Assembly (NCBI GenBank): GCA_001920085.1
Contig: MNJC01000102.1
Span: 19,741-32,512, forward strand
Direction: 5' to 3'
Source: Actinobacteria bacterium 13_1_20CM_4_69_9
Lineage (GTDB): Bacteria > Actinomycetota > Thermoleophilia > Gaiellales > Gaiellaceae
DNA length: 12,772 bases
Shown: positions 7,355 to 12,772 of the stretch, piece by piece
How positions within the stretch are numbered: the first letter of the stretch is position 1
Layout of the letters: each line of letters begins with the position of its first letter
Program-made: the position numbers and the translations under genes
Notes under the pieces: generated by a model
The model's database searches: none
What the model saw: the letters and a program-made list of their open reading frames with translations, nothing else
Told to the model about the DNA's origin: nothing

Positions 7355-8115
7355 GCCACCGAAACGCGCACGGGCTCGCAGCTCGTCGCGCGGCCGTCGT
7401 CGCCGCACTCGACGAGCACGCCCTCGATGCGGACGTCGCCTGACGCCGTCTCGAAGCGCACGGGCATCGACGTGCGCATCTGCCGGATCGCGAGCTCGGC
7501 CTGAACGCCGATCACCGAGTCGTGCGGGCCCGTCATGCCGGCATCGGTGATGGCGGCGGTGCCGCCGGCCTGCACGCGGGCGTCGTTCGTCTGAATGTGG
7601 GTGTGCGTGCCGATGACGGCGGTGACCTTGCCGTCGAGCCACTTCGACATCGCGACCTTCTCGCTCGTGGCCTCCCCGTGCATGTCGAGGACGATGATCG
7701 GCGTTCGCTTCCGCGCCTGCTCGACGATGTCGTCGACCACCTCGAACGGATTGACCGGCGGATTGATGAAGAGGAAGCCGAGCAGGTTGAAGACGGCAAC
7801 GCCGTTCACGACGATCAGCTTCTTTCCGGGTGCGCGCGACGAGAGGTTGGCGGGGCGGACGATCCGGTCGCTCTCCTTCAGGTAGGGAATGATCTCGCCG
7901 CGCCGGAAGACGTGGTTGCCGAGCGTGAGCGCATCGGCACCGGCCTCGAGCATCTTGTCGGCGAGCTTCGGCGTGATGCCGACCCCGTCCGCGAGGTTCT
8001 CGCCGTTGAGGATGCAGAAGTCGGCGCGCAGCTCCTCCTTGAGCGACGCGAGCCGTTCTTCCACTGCACGCCGGCCGGGCACCCCGACGACGTCGGCGAC
8101 GAAGAGAATCCTCAG
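7351..8115 (-). CDS. YmdB-family metallophosphoesterase (TIGR00282 type); CTG start proposed
   Basis: A 254-residue cytoplasmic two-metal phosphodiesterase. Family members such as Bacillus subtilis YmdB hydrolyse cyclic nucleotides and affect RNA turnover and biofilm behaviour. The metal ligands are all visible: Asp8 in F-V-A-D-V-V-G, Glu39/Asn40 in N-G-E-N, Asn67/His68 in L-G-N-H-V, His146 in D-M-H-G-E-A-T-S-E-K, and His171/His173 in G-T-H-T-H-I-Q-T. The start is unusual. The family begins at the residue just before R-I-L-F, and here that codon is CTG (8115-8113), overlapping the upstream stop as CTGA. No in-frame ATG, GTG or TTG is nearby upstream. The first GTG downstream (codon 12) would delete metal ligand Asp8. 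No Shine-Dalgarno is seen, so coupling to the upstream gene is likely. The usual partner rny is not adjacent. Confidence 0.9.
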   Translation of the reverse strand: MRILFVADVVGVPGRRAVEERLASLKEELRADFCILNGENLADGVGITPKLADKMLEAGADALTLGNHVFRRGEIIPYLKESDRIVRPANLSSRAPGKKLIVVNGVAVFNLLGFLFINPPVNPFEVVDDIVEQARKRTPIIVLDMHGEATSEKVAMSKWLDGKVTAVIGTHTHIQTNDARVQAGGTAAITDAGMTGPHDSVIGVQAELAIRQMRTSMPVRFETASGDVRIEGVLVECGDDGRATSCEPVRVSVA

Positions 8116-8894
8116 GGGAGAGTCAGTGTCGCGGCGGGGCGGAGCTCGATCGAGACGTGGTTCCCCGCGTCCTGCGTGTACTTGGCGAGCGCCTGGGTCT
8201 CGACGCCGGAGAGGTCGACGACCCGCCCGACCTTCGTCGTCGACGCCGCGATCGCCGAGCCGACGGTCAGCGCCGGGTCGGGCGTGAGATGCGTGAGCGA
8301 GACGACGAGCGACGGAGCGGCCGACGGTTGGATGTCGATGCGCGATCCGTACGCCTTGCCGTTGAGGATGTAGTCCGAGATGCCGACGATCGTCCCGTCG
8401 ACCGGGGCGTAGACGTCCGTCCCCGCCGCGGCGCCGACATCGAGCGCGGCTGTGTCGCCGCCGCTCAGCTGGTAGTAGACGAAGCCGCCGCCGCTCCCGC
8501 CGAAGATCTTGTGCGCAAGCCGGGAGAGCGCGCCCTGATTGCCTTGATGGCCGAGCGGTGTCAGCGGGAGGACGCCGCCGTCCGACGAGTGGTACCCGAT
8601 GGCCGTCACGCGGCTCTGTGCGACCGGTAGCAGGATGCGCAGCCCGTTGTGCAGCGCCACGGTCAGCGGCGTCGGCGGCCCGACGGGGAGCAGCCGGCTC
8701 GACGGCCCCGGCAGGGCCTGCGACGCCTCGCGGGTCGCCCCCTGGCCGAACGCGGTCACGAAGAGCGTCCCGAGCAGCGCACCCACGACGACTGTGAGCA
8801 CGACGAGCCGCCGCGTGCCGTGAGGCGATCTGGGCGCGCGGGCGCGTTTCCGGCCGCGGCGAGCCACGGGGGCCTGGCGGGAGGGGGCCGGCAT
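8112..8894 (-). CDS. Membrane-anchored M23/LytM-like domain protein with degenerate zinc site
   Basis: A 260-residue protein with a very basic N-terminus (1-29), one membrane helix (30-50) and an extracytoplasmic C-terminal domain (about 140-250) of M23/LytM fold. The domain shows A-L-D-V-G-A-A-A-G-T-D-V-Y-A-P-V-D-G-T-I-V (150-170), L-T-H-L (200-203) and N-H-V-S-I-E-L (245-251). In active peptidases the zinc site is HxxxD plus HxH. Here the first His is Thr148, Asp152 and His202 remain, and the last pair is H-V-S (His246, Ser248). Peptidoglycan cleavage is therefore doubtful; a binding or activator role, as for some degenerate LytM proteins, is more likely. ATG 8894 is chosen because a TANNNT box lies 7 nt before it. 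GTG 8903 and GTG 8978 are in frame, and the extra stretch has coding-like composition, so a longer cytoplasmic tail is possible. Confidence 0.72.
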   Translation of the reverse strand: MPAPSRQAPVARRGRKRARAPRSPHGTRRLVVLTVVVGALLGTLFVTAFGQGATREASQALPGPSSRLLPVGPPTPLTVALHNGLRILLPVAQSRVTAIGYHSSDGGVLPLTPLGHQGNQGALSRLAHKIFGGSGGGFVYYQLSGGDTAALDVGAAAGTDVYAPVDGTIVGISDYILNGKAYGSRIDIQPSAAPSLVVSLTHLTPDPALTVGSAIAASTTKVGRVVDLSGVETQALAKYTQDAGNHVSIELRPAATLTLP

Positions 8895-8901
8895 CCGCGG
8901 C

Positions 8902-8907
8902 ACCGTA
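8902..8907 (-). promoter_or_regulatory. -10 box (TACGGT) of a probable leaderless promoter for the M23-like gene
   Basis: On the minus strand TACGGT is followed by exactly 7 nt and then ATG (8894-8892). In actinobacteria this geometry places transcription start at or next to the A of the start codon. There is no Shine-Dalgarno before this ATG, which fits leaderless translation. No -35 hexamer was recognised. Confidence 0.4.
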
Positions 8908-9034
8908 CCACCCTTCGGTCGCTTGGGCGGCGGCTCGAGCCAGAGCTCCGCCGGGTCGAGCGCGGCGCTGCCCTCCACGGCGTGAGCCCAGTCCCAATCC
9001 CACTCCGAAGGCCGGAGAGGTACGACGACCGCTG

Positions 9035-9040
9035 TACGAT
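9035..9040 (+). promoter_or_regulatory. -10 box (TACGAT) of a probable leaderless promoter for the AI-2E transporter
   Basis: TACGAT is followed by 7 nt (CAATCAC) and ATG at 9048, the same spacing as on the opposite side of the spacer. A GGAGAGG at 9014-9020 is 27 nt from the ATG, too far to serve as its ribosome site. No -35 hexamer is evident. Confidence 0.45.
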
Positions 9041-9047
9041 CAATCAC

Positions 9048-10238
9048 ATGCCCGCCCGGGCGGCGAAGATCGAGGTCCCACGCTGGATCCAGCTGGTCGG
9101 GCTCCCGATCCTCCTTCTGCTGCTGTGGGTCGTGGCGAGCGCGGTCCGTCACGTTGTCTTCCTCTTCCTCGTCGCGTTCCTGCTCGCGCTCCTGCTGAGC
9201 CCGCTCGTGCGAACAGTCCAGAGGGTCCGCCTCCCTCGCGGCTTTGCAGTCGCGCTGGTGTACTTCGTGTTCGCCGTTGTGTTGATCGCCGCCATAGGGG
9301 CGCTCGGGACCGTGCTCGTCAGCGAGACGAAAACAGCCGCGAAACGGGTCGATTCCTACTTTACGGACGTGAACGGACAGACCCATGAGGTCGACGCCGA
9401 CCGCGATGTCGACCGGCTGCAGGAGTGGCTGAACACGCACAGCCTGCGCACGATCCACGTACAGAAGCGCGGTCACCAGCTCGTTCGCGACATCCGCAAG
9501 CACGACGTGGGCAAGTACACGAACAAGGTCGTGAACTTCCTCGAGGGCGCGGCGATCTCGATCGGAAAGCTGCTCTTCAGCCTCGTCGTGCTGATCGTGG
9601 TGTCGGTCTACATGCTCCTCGACCTACCGCGCTTGGCGCGAACGTTCGACAAACGATTCCCTCCGCATCCGGGCTCCGCGTCGCTGCTCGTGCGCATGGA
9701 GCACTCGCTCGTGAGCTACGTGAAGGGACAAGCACTCGTCTCGCTCATCATCGGGACGAGCGCCGGCGTCGGCATCTGGGTGCTGGGCGCGATCGGCGCG
9801 CTGCCCGGCGGCGAGAAGTACGCGCTCGTCTTCGGCGCGTGGGTTGCGATCACGGAGCTGATCCCCTACCTCGGTCCGTGGCTGGGCGCCATTCCGCCGT
9901 TCATCTACGCCTTCGTCGTGCATCCGTTGTCGGCTCTGTGGGTGTTCCTGCTCTTCCTCGGGATTCATCAGATCGAGGGCCACGTCGTCGTGCCGAACGT
10001 GATGGGCAGCGCGCTGCGACTGCATCCGCTGCTCGTCATCTTCGGGCTGCTGGCCGGCGGCGAGATCTACGGGCTGCCCGGCGCGCTCATCGCACTGCCG
10101 CTGCTCGCTGCCGGACGCGCAGCGTGGGAGTTCTTCGGGGAGCGCGTCGAGCTCGAGCCGTGGGAGAAGAGCGGTGCGTTGCCGGTCGAGGTGGAGCTGG
10201 AGGAAGCTCCTCCGCCACCCGCCGCAGCACAGCGTTAG
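9048..10238 (+). CDS. AI-2E (PerM) family transporter
   Basis: A 396-residue polytopic inner-membrane protein of the AI-2E/PerM family. It has two N-terminal helix groups (about 14-56 and 65-92), then a hydrophilic extracytoplasmic or peripheral region (93-165). The C-terminal block of helices carries the family signatures: Y-V-K-G-Q (224-228), the loop T-E-L-I-P-Y-L-G-P-W-L-G-A-I-P (269-283), H-Q-I-E-G-H-V-V-V-P-N-V-M-G (307-320) and G-G-E-I-Y-G-L-P-G-A (337-346). The family includes TqsA (AI-2 export), PerM-type proteins and Na+/H+ antiporters, so the substrate cannot be assigned. A charged, proline-rich cytoplasmic tail (365-396) follows. The gene is divergent from the M23 unit and is followed 15 nt later by hemB. 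Confidence 0.92.
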   Translation: MPARAAKIEVPRWIQLVGLPILLLLLWVVASAVRHVVFLFLVAFLLALLLSPLVRTVQRVRLPRGFAVALVYFVFAVVLIAAIGALGTVLVSETKTAAKRVDSYFTDVNGQTHEVDADRDVDRLQEWLNTHSLRTIHVQKRGHQLVRDIRKHDVGKYTNKVVNFLEGAAISIGKLLFSLVVLIVVSVYMLLDLPRLARTFDKRFPPHPGSASLLVRMEHSLVSYVKGQALVSLIIGTSAGVGIWVLGAIGALPGGEKYALVFGAWVAITELIPYLGPWLGAIPPFIYAFVVHPLSALWVFLLFLGIHQIEGHVVVPNVMGSALRLHPLLVIFGLLAGGEIYGLPGALIALPLLAAGRAAWEFFGERVELEPWEKSGALPVEVELEEAPPPPAAAQR

Positions 10239-10241
10239 GCG

Positions 10242-10247
10242 TACCCT
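10242..10247 (+). promoter_or_regulatory. Possible -10 box (TACCCT) before hemB
   Basis: TACCCT fits TANNNT and lies 6 nt before the GTG start of hemB, which has no Shine-Dalgarno. This could give a leaderless hemB transcript in addition to read-through from the transporter gene. No -35 is seen; the match could be chance. Confidence 0.3.
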
Positions 10248-10253
10248 TTCGGC

Positions 10254-11195
10254 GTGAGCGCGTTCCCGGTCACCCGCCTCCGCCGGTTGCGCCGCACCGG
10301 GGGCATCCGCAGCCTCGTGCGCGAGACGCGGCTCGACCTCGACGACTTCGTGATGCCGCTGTTCGTAGGGCCGGAGGCAAAGGCGAACGACGACCTGCCC
10401 GGCATGAGGCGTCACTCCGTGGAGACGCTGGTCGCGGAGGCCGGGGAGCTCGAACGGCTGGGCGTCCGCGCAGTGATCCTGTTCGGCATCCCCGAGGACA
10501 AGGACGACGAGGGCTCGGGCGCCTGGGACGACGACGGGATCGTCCAACGCTCCCTGCGTGCGCTCGACGGCACCGGCCTCGTCCGGCTGACCGACGTGTG
10601 TCTCTGCGAGTACACGTCGCACGGCCACTGCGGGATCATTCGCGACGGCGAGGTCGCAAACGACGAGACGCTCGATCTGATCGCGCGCACCGCCGTCAGC
10701 CACGTCGAGGCAGGCGCCGACGCCGTCTGCCCCAGCGACATGATGGACGGCCGTGTCGCGGCCATCCGCGAAGAGCTACCCGAGACGCCGATCGTCGCGT
10801 ACTCGGCGAAGTACGCCTCCGCGTTCTACGGGCCGTTCCGGGAGGCGGCCGAGTCGGCGCCCGCTTTCGGCGACCGCCGTGGCTACCAGATGGACCCCGC
10901 GAACGTTCGCGAGGCGCTGCGCGAGTGCGAGCAGGATGTCGCGGAGGGGGCCGACGTCCTGATGGTGAAGCCCGCGCTGCCGTACCTCGACGTGATCCGC
11001 GCCGCGCGCGAGCGCTTCGACCTCCCGCTCGCCGCGTACAACGTCTCCGGCGAGTACGCGATGGTGAAGGCGGCGGCAGCAAAGGGCTTCCTCGACGAGC
11101 GGCAGGCCGCGCTCGAGTCGTTGACGGCGATCAAGCGCGCCGGCGCCGATCTCGTCGTCTCGTACTGGACGAAGGAGCTCGCCTCCTGGCTGTAG
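10254..11195 (+). CDS. hemB: Delta-aminolevulinic acid dehydratase (porphobilinogen synthase), zinc type
   Basis: The enzyme condenses two 5-aminolevulinates to porphobilinogen, the first pyrrole of haem and related tetrapyrroles, in the cytoplasm. The product is 313 residues, within the usual 310-340. The cysteine-rich metal site D-V-C-L-C-E-Y-T-S-H-G-H-C-G is at 114-127 (Cys116, Cys118, Cys126), which marks a zinc-dependent enzyme. The two active-site lysines are Lys186 in Y-S-A-K-Y-A-S-A-F-Y-G-P-F and Lys239 in V-K-P-A-L-P-Y-L-D. P-S-D-M-M-D-G-R (160-167) and A-Y-N-V-S-G-E-Y (261-268) are also conserved. The GTG start begins a typical F-P-x-x-R-L-R-R-L N-terminus. The end of the gene carries the ribosome site for hemL and overlaps its proposed start. 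Confidence 0.96.
   Translation: MSAFPVTRLRRLRRTGGIRSLVRETRLDLDDFVMPLFVGPEAKANDDLPGMRRHSVETLVAEAGELERLGVRAVILFGIPEDKDDEGSGAWDDDGIVQRSLRALDGTGLVRLTDVCLCEYTSHGHCGIIRDGEVANDETLDLIARTAVSHVEAGADAVCPSDMMDGRVAAIREELPETPIVAYSAKYASAFYGPFREAAESAPAFGDRRGYQMDPANVREALRECEQDVAEGADVLMVKPALPYLDVIRAARERFDLPLAAYNVSGEYAMVKAAAAKGFLDERQAALESLTAIKRAGADLVVSYWTKELASWL
11172..11177 (+). promoter_or_regulatory. Shine-Dalgarno (AAGGAG) for hemL, 8 nt before CTG
   Basis: AAGGAG sits inside the last codons of hemB and is 8 nt before the CTG at 11186 in the hemL frame. It is the best ribosome site in this region. No ATG, GTG or TTG lies at a suitable distance in frame, so it points to CTG as the start. Confidence 0.6.
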
Positions 11196-12445
11196 GCGCG
11201 CGTAGCGAGCTGTACCGCCGCGCGCTCGAGCTCATCCCCGGCGGCGTCAACTCGCCGGTACGGGCCATGCGGGCCGTCGGGCTCGACGAGCCGGTGTTCA
11301 TGCGGCGCGGCGCCGGCGCGTACATCGAGGACGTCGACGGCGGCCGCTATGTCGACTGGGTGATGTCGTGGGGGCCGCTCCTGTTCGGCCACGCCGACCC
11401 CGACACGATCGAGGCCGTCGTCGAAGCCGCCGCGCGGGGCACGACCTTCGGCGCGCCGACCGAGGCTGAGGTCGAGCTCGCGGCCGAGATCGTCGACGCG
11501 GTTCCATCCCTCGAGAAGGTGCGGCTCGTCTCGTCGGGGACGGAGGCGGCGATGAGCGCCGTGCGGCTCGCACGCGCATTCACCTCGCGCGACCGGATCC
11601 TGAAGTTCTCCGGCTGCTACCACGGCCACGTCGACGCGCTGCTGGCGAGCGCAGGCTCGGGCTTCGCGACGCTCGGCATTCCGTCGACACCGGGCGTGCC
11701 GACGCGCGTCACGGAGCACACGATCGTCGCGCCGTACAACGACGTCGACGCGACCGCGGAAGCAGTTGCGCGCTACGGCGAGGGCTTGGCGGCGATCATC
11801 GTCGAGCCGGTCGCGGGGAACATGGGCGTCGTCCCGCCGGAGCACGGCTTCCTGACGGCGCTGCGCCGGTTGTGCGATGGCTCCGGTGCGCTCCTGATCT
11901 TCGACGAGGTGATCACCGGTTTCCGTGTGGGGCGCGGCGGCGCGCAGGAGCTGTACGGCGTGCGTCCCGACCTGACGCTCCTCGGCAAGATCGTCGGCGG
12001 CGGGCTTCCGCTCGCGGCGTTCGGCGGCCGCGCGGACGTGATGGATCGCCTCGCCCCCCGCGGCGACGTCTACCAGGCCGGGACGCTCTCCGGAAATCCG
12101 CTCGCGACGGCGGCGGGCCTTTCGGTGTTGCGGCGCCTGCGCGACGAGAACGTCTACCGCCAGCTGGAGCGGAAGGGTGCGCGGCTCGAGACGGGCCTCG
12201 CGGGGCACGGCCGAGTGCAGCGCGTCGGCGCGATGGCGACGCTCTTCATGACGGACGAGCCGGTGCGCAACTTCGACGACGCGCAGCGCGCCGACACCGA
12301 CCGGTACGGCGCACTCTTTCGTCACCTGCTCGCGAACGGTGTCTACGTCGCGCCGAGCCAGTTCGAGTGCGTGTTCGTCTCACTCGCCCACGGCGACGAG
12401 GAGATCGACCGTACGATCGAGGCTGTTGGCAGCTACCACGACTGA
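11186..12445 (+). CDS. hemL: Glutamate-1-semialdehyde 2,1-aminomutase; CTG start proposed
   Basis: This PLP enzyme converts glutamate-1-semialdehyde to 5-aminolevulinate, the C5-pathway step just before HemB. From CTG 11186 the product is 419 residues, close to the usual 425-435. It has the N-terminal A-L-E-L-I-P-G-G-V-N-S-P-V-R-A (13-27), S-W-G-P-L-L-F-G-H (61-69), S-S-G-T-E-A (116-121), F-S-G-C-Y-H-G-H (141-148), I-F-D-E-V-I-T-G-F-R (238-247, Asp240 to the PLP ring) and L-G-K-I-V-G-G-G-L-P (266-275, Schiff-base Lys268). The start is unusual: upstream of the I-P-G-G motif no ATG, GTG or TTG exists near the expected place. The first ATG downstream (11267) would remove that motif. CTG 11186 has AAGGAG 8 nt upstream and overlaps the hemB stop by 10 nt. 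CTG 11210 is a less likely alternative. Function is certain; the start is inferred. Confidence 0.95.
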   Translation: MAVGARSELYRRALELIPGGVNSPVRAMRAVGLDEPVFMRRGAGAYIEDVDGGRYVDWVMSWGPLLFGHADPDTIEAVVEAAARGTTFGAPTEAEVELAAEIVDAVPSLEKVRLVSSGTEAAMSAVRLARAFTSRDRILKFSGCYHGHVDALLASAGSGFATLGIPSTPGVPTRVTEHTIVAPYNDVDATAEAVARYGEGLAAIIVEPVAGNMGVVPPEHGFLTALRRLCDGSGALLIFDEVITGFRVGRGGAQELYGVRPDLTLLGKIVGGGLPLAAFGGRADVMDRLAPRGDVYQAGTLSGNPLATAAGLSVLRRLRDENVYRQLERKGARLETGLAGHGRVQRVGAMATLFMTDEPVRNFDDAQRADTDRYGALFRHLLANGVYVAPSQFECVFVSLAHGDEEIDRTIEAVGSYHD

Positions 12446-12772
12446 TCTCTGGGACGCGATCGCGGACGAGGCGGGCCGCGAGAGCGAGCTCTGGACGGCC
12501 GCGCTGCGGCCGCGCGACGACCAGCAGCGGCACCCGGTCTTCTCGACGCTTGCAGAGGACAGGTACGCGCTCGGGGTCGAGACGATCTACGAGGGCTACC
12601 TGCTCCACTACGGCACGTCGCGGCTGTTTGCGCCCGAGGACGGGGACGCGGCGCTTCTGCTCGGCGACTACCTCTATGCGCACGGGCTCGTCCGCATCGA
12701 GCAGGCCGGCACGGTCGCGGCTGTCAGCGACCTGGCGGAGCTCATCGCCCTCTGCGCCTATCTCCATGCCGA
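12426..12772 (+). CDS. Unidentified protein, 3'-truncated by window end
   Basis: A plus-strand frame starting at TTG 12426, overlapping hemL by 20 nt, runs open to the window edge (115 complete codons). I do not recognise it. It is soluble, mainly helical, with an acidic N-terminus (L-W-D-A-I-A-D-E-A-G) and conserved-looking segments: G-Y-L-L-H-Y-G-T-S-R-L-F (about 58-69), L-L-L-G-D-Y-L-Y-A-H-G-L (about 77-88) and A-V-S-D-L-A-E-L-I-A-L-C-A (about 99-111). The L-L-G-D-Y-L-Y-A stretch recalls helix C-D of polyprenyl diphosphate synthases, but no D-D-x-x-D motif is visible in this part. That resemblance is weak. The codon bias, with strong third-position G/C, supports real coding. A weak GAGG precedes the TTG. 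It is probably co-transcribed with hemB and hemL. Confidence 0.6.
   Translation, partial: MAATTTDLWDAIADEAGRESELWTAALRPRDDQQRHPVFSTLAEDRYALGVETIYEGYLLHYGTSRLFAPEDGDAALLLGDYLYAHGLVRIEQAGTVAAVSDLAELIALCAYLHA

Larger units (their letters stand above)
8895..9047. promoter_or_regulatory. Divergent intergenic promoter region
   Basis: This is the largest gene-free spacer of the window. It separates the minus-strand M23/ymdB/hydrolase-cyclase unit from the plus-strand AI-2E transporter. Each side has a TANNNT -10-like box 7 nt from the start codon. No clear -35 hexamer, operator palindrome or terminator stands out. If the M23 gene really begins at GTG 8978, the left half would be coding. Confidence 0.55.

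Noticed and set aside
7355..7642. N-terminal extension of the hydrolase-cyclase upstream of GTG 7354
   Set aside because: The extension is an Arg/His-rich shadow of the ymdB-like gene. The hydrolase domain begins normally just after GTG 7354, which forms a GTGA overlap.
10239..10253. Terminator between the AI-2E transporter and hemB
   Set aside because: The spacer is only 15 nt and contains no inverted repeat or T-run.
9425..11185. A very long open frame leading into hemL, suggesting a protein of about 1000 residues
   Set aside because: The first 590 or so residues are arginine-rich out-of-frame translation of the AI-2E transporter and hemB. The real hemL begins near 11186.
12246..12767. 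Minus-strand open frame at the right edge
   Set aside because: It overlaps the end of hemL and the plus-strand unidentified gene, has poor composition and no recognisable motif; the plus-strand frame has better codon bias.

Overview
The window is a compact, high-GC, almost fully coding stretch of bacterial chromosome. Three things point to Actinomycetota, most likely class Thermoleophilia (Gaiellales or Solirubrobacterales type): strong G/C bias at third codon positions, the gene families present, and actinobacterial-style TANNNT boxes placed directly before start codons. The lineage is inferred from gene content and style, not from a marker gene. I see no RNA gene, mobile element, CRISPR array, long repeat or convincing terminator. 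No gene-free stretch exceeds 300 bases; the longest is the divergent spacer at 8895-9047.

Plus strand, 1-6029: a 5'-truncated type I phosphodiesterase (alkaline-phosphatase superfamily), a protein-L-isoaspartate methyltransferase, a PRC-barrel protein, and a tightly packed membrane-glycosylation block. That block holds a GtrA-type lipid-sugar translocase and two consecutive GT87/DUF2029-like membrane glycosyltransferases. The first glycosyltransferase has an exported N-terminal domain. The second is broken by an apparent internal deletion and frameshift. A glutathione S-transferase-like protein follows. Several of these genes overlap by a few bases and are probably co-transcribed and translationally coupled.

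Minus strand, 8894-6026: a three-gene unit of a membrane-anchored, degenerate M23/LytM-like protein, a YmdB-family metallophosphoesterase, and an alpha/beta-hydrolase fused to a class III nucleotide cyclase domain. The genes overlap by 4 nt at both junctions. The last gene meets the GST gene tail to tail with a 4-nt overlap of stop codons (CTAG).

Plus strand, 9048-12772: an AI-2E (PerM) family transporter diverges from the M23 unit. It is followed by two tetrapyrrole genes, hemB (zinc-type porphobilinogen synthase) and hemL (glutamate-1-semialdehyde aminomutase), and by the start of an unidentified gene cut by the window end. HemL makes 5-aminolevulinate and HemB condenses two of them, so these are neighbouring steps of the C5 haem pathway.

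The most interesting signal is translational. Three genes (the first GT87, ymdB and hemL) have no ATG, GTG or TTG where homology or a signal peptide says they must begin, but each has a CTG exactly there. Two of these CTGs sit in CTGA stop/start overlaps, and two are preceded by a good Shine-Dalgarno sequence. The second notable signal is a pair of matched leaderless-type promoters, TANNNT-N7-ATG, facing apart in the 8895-9047 spacer.
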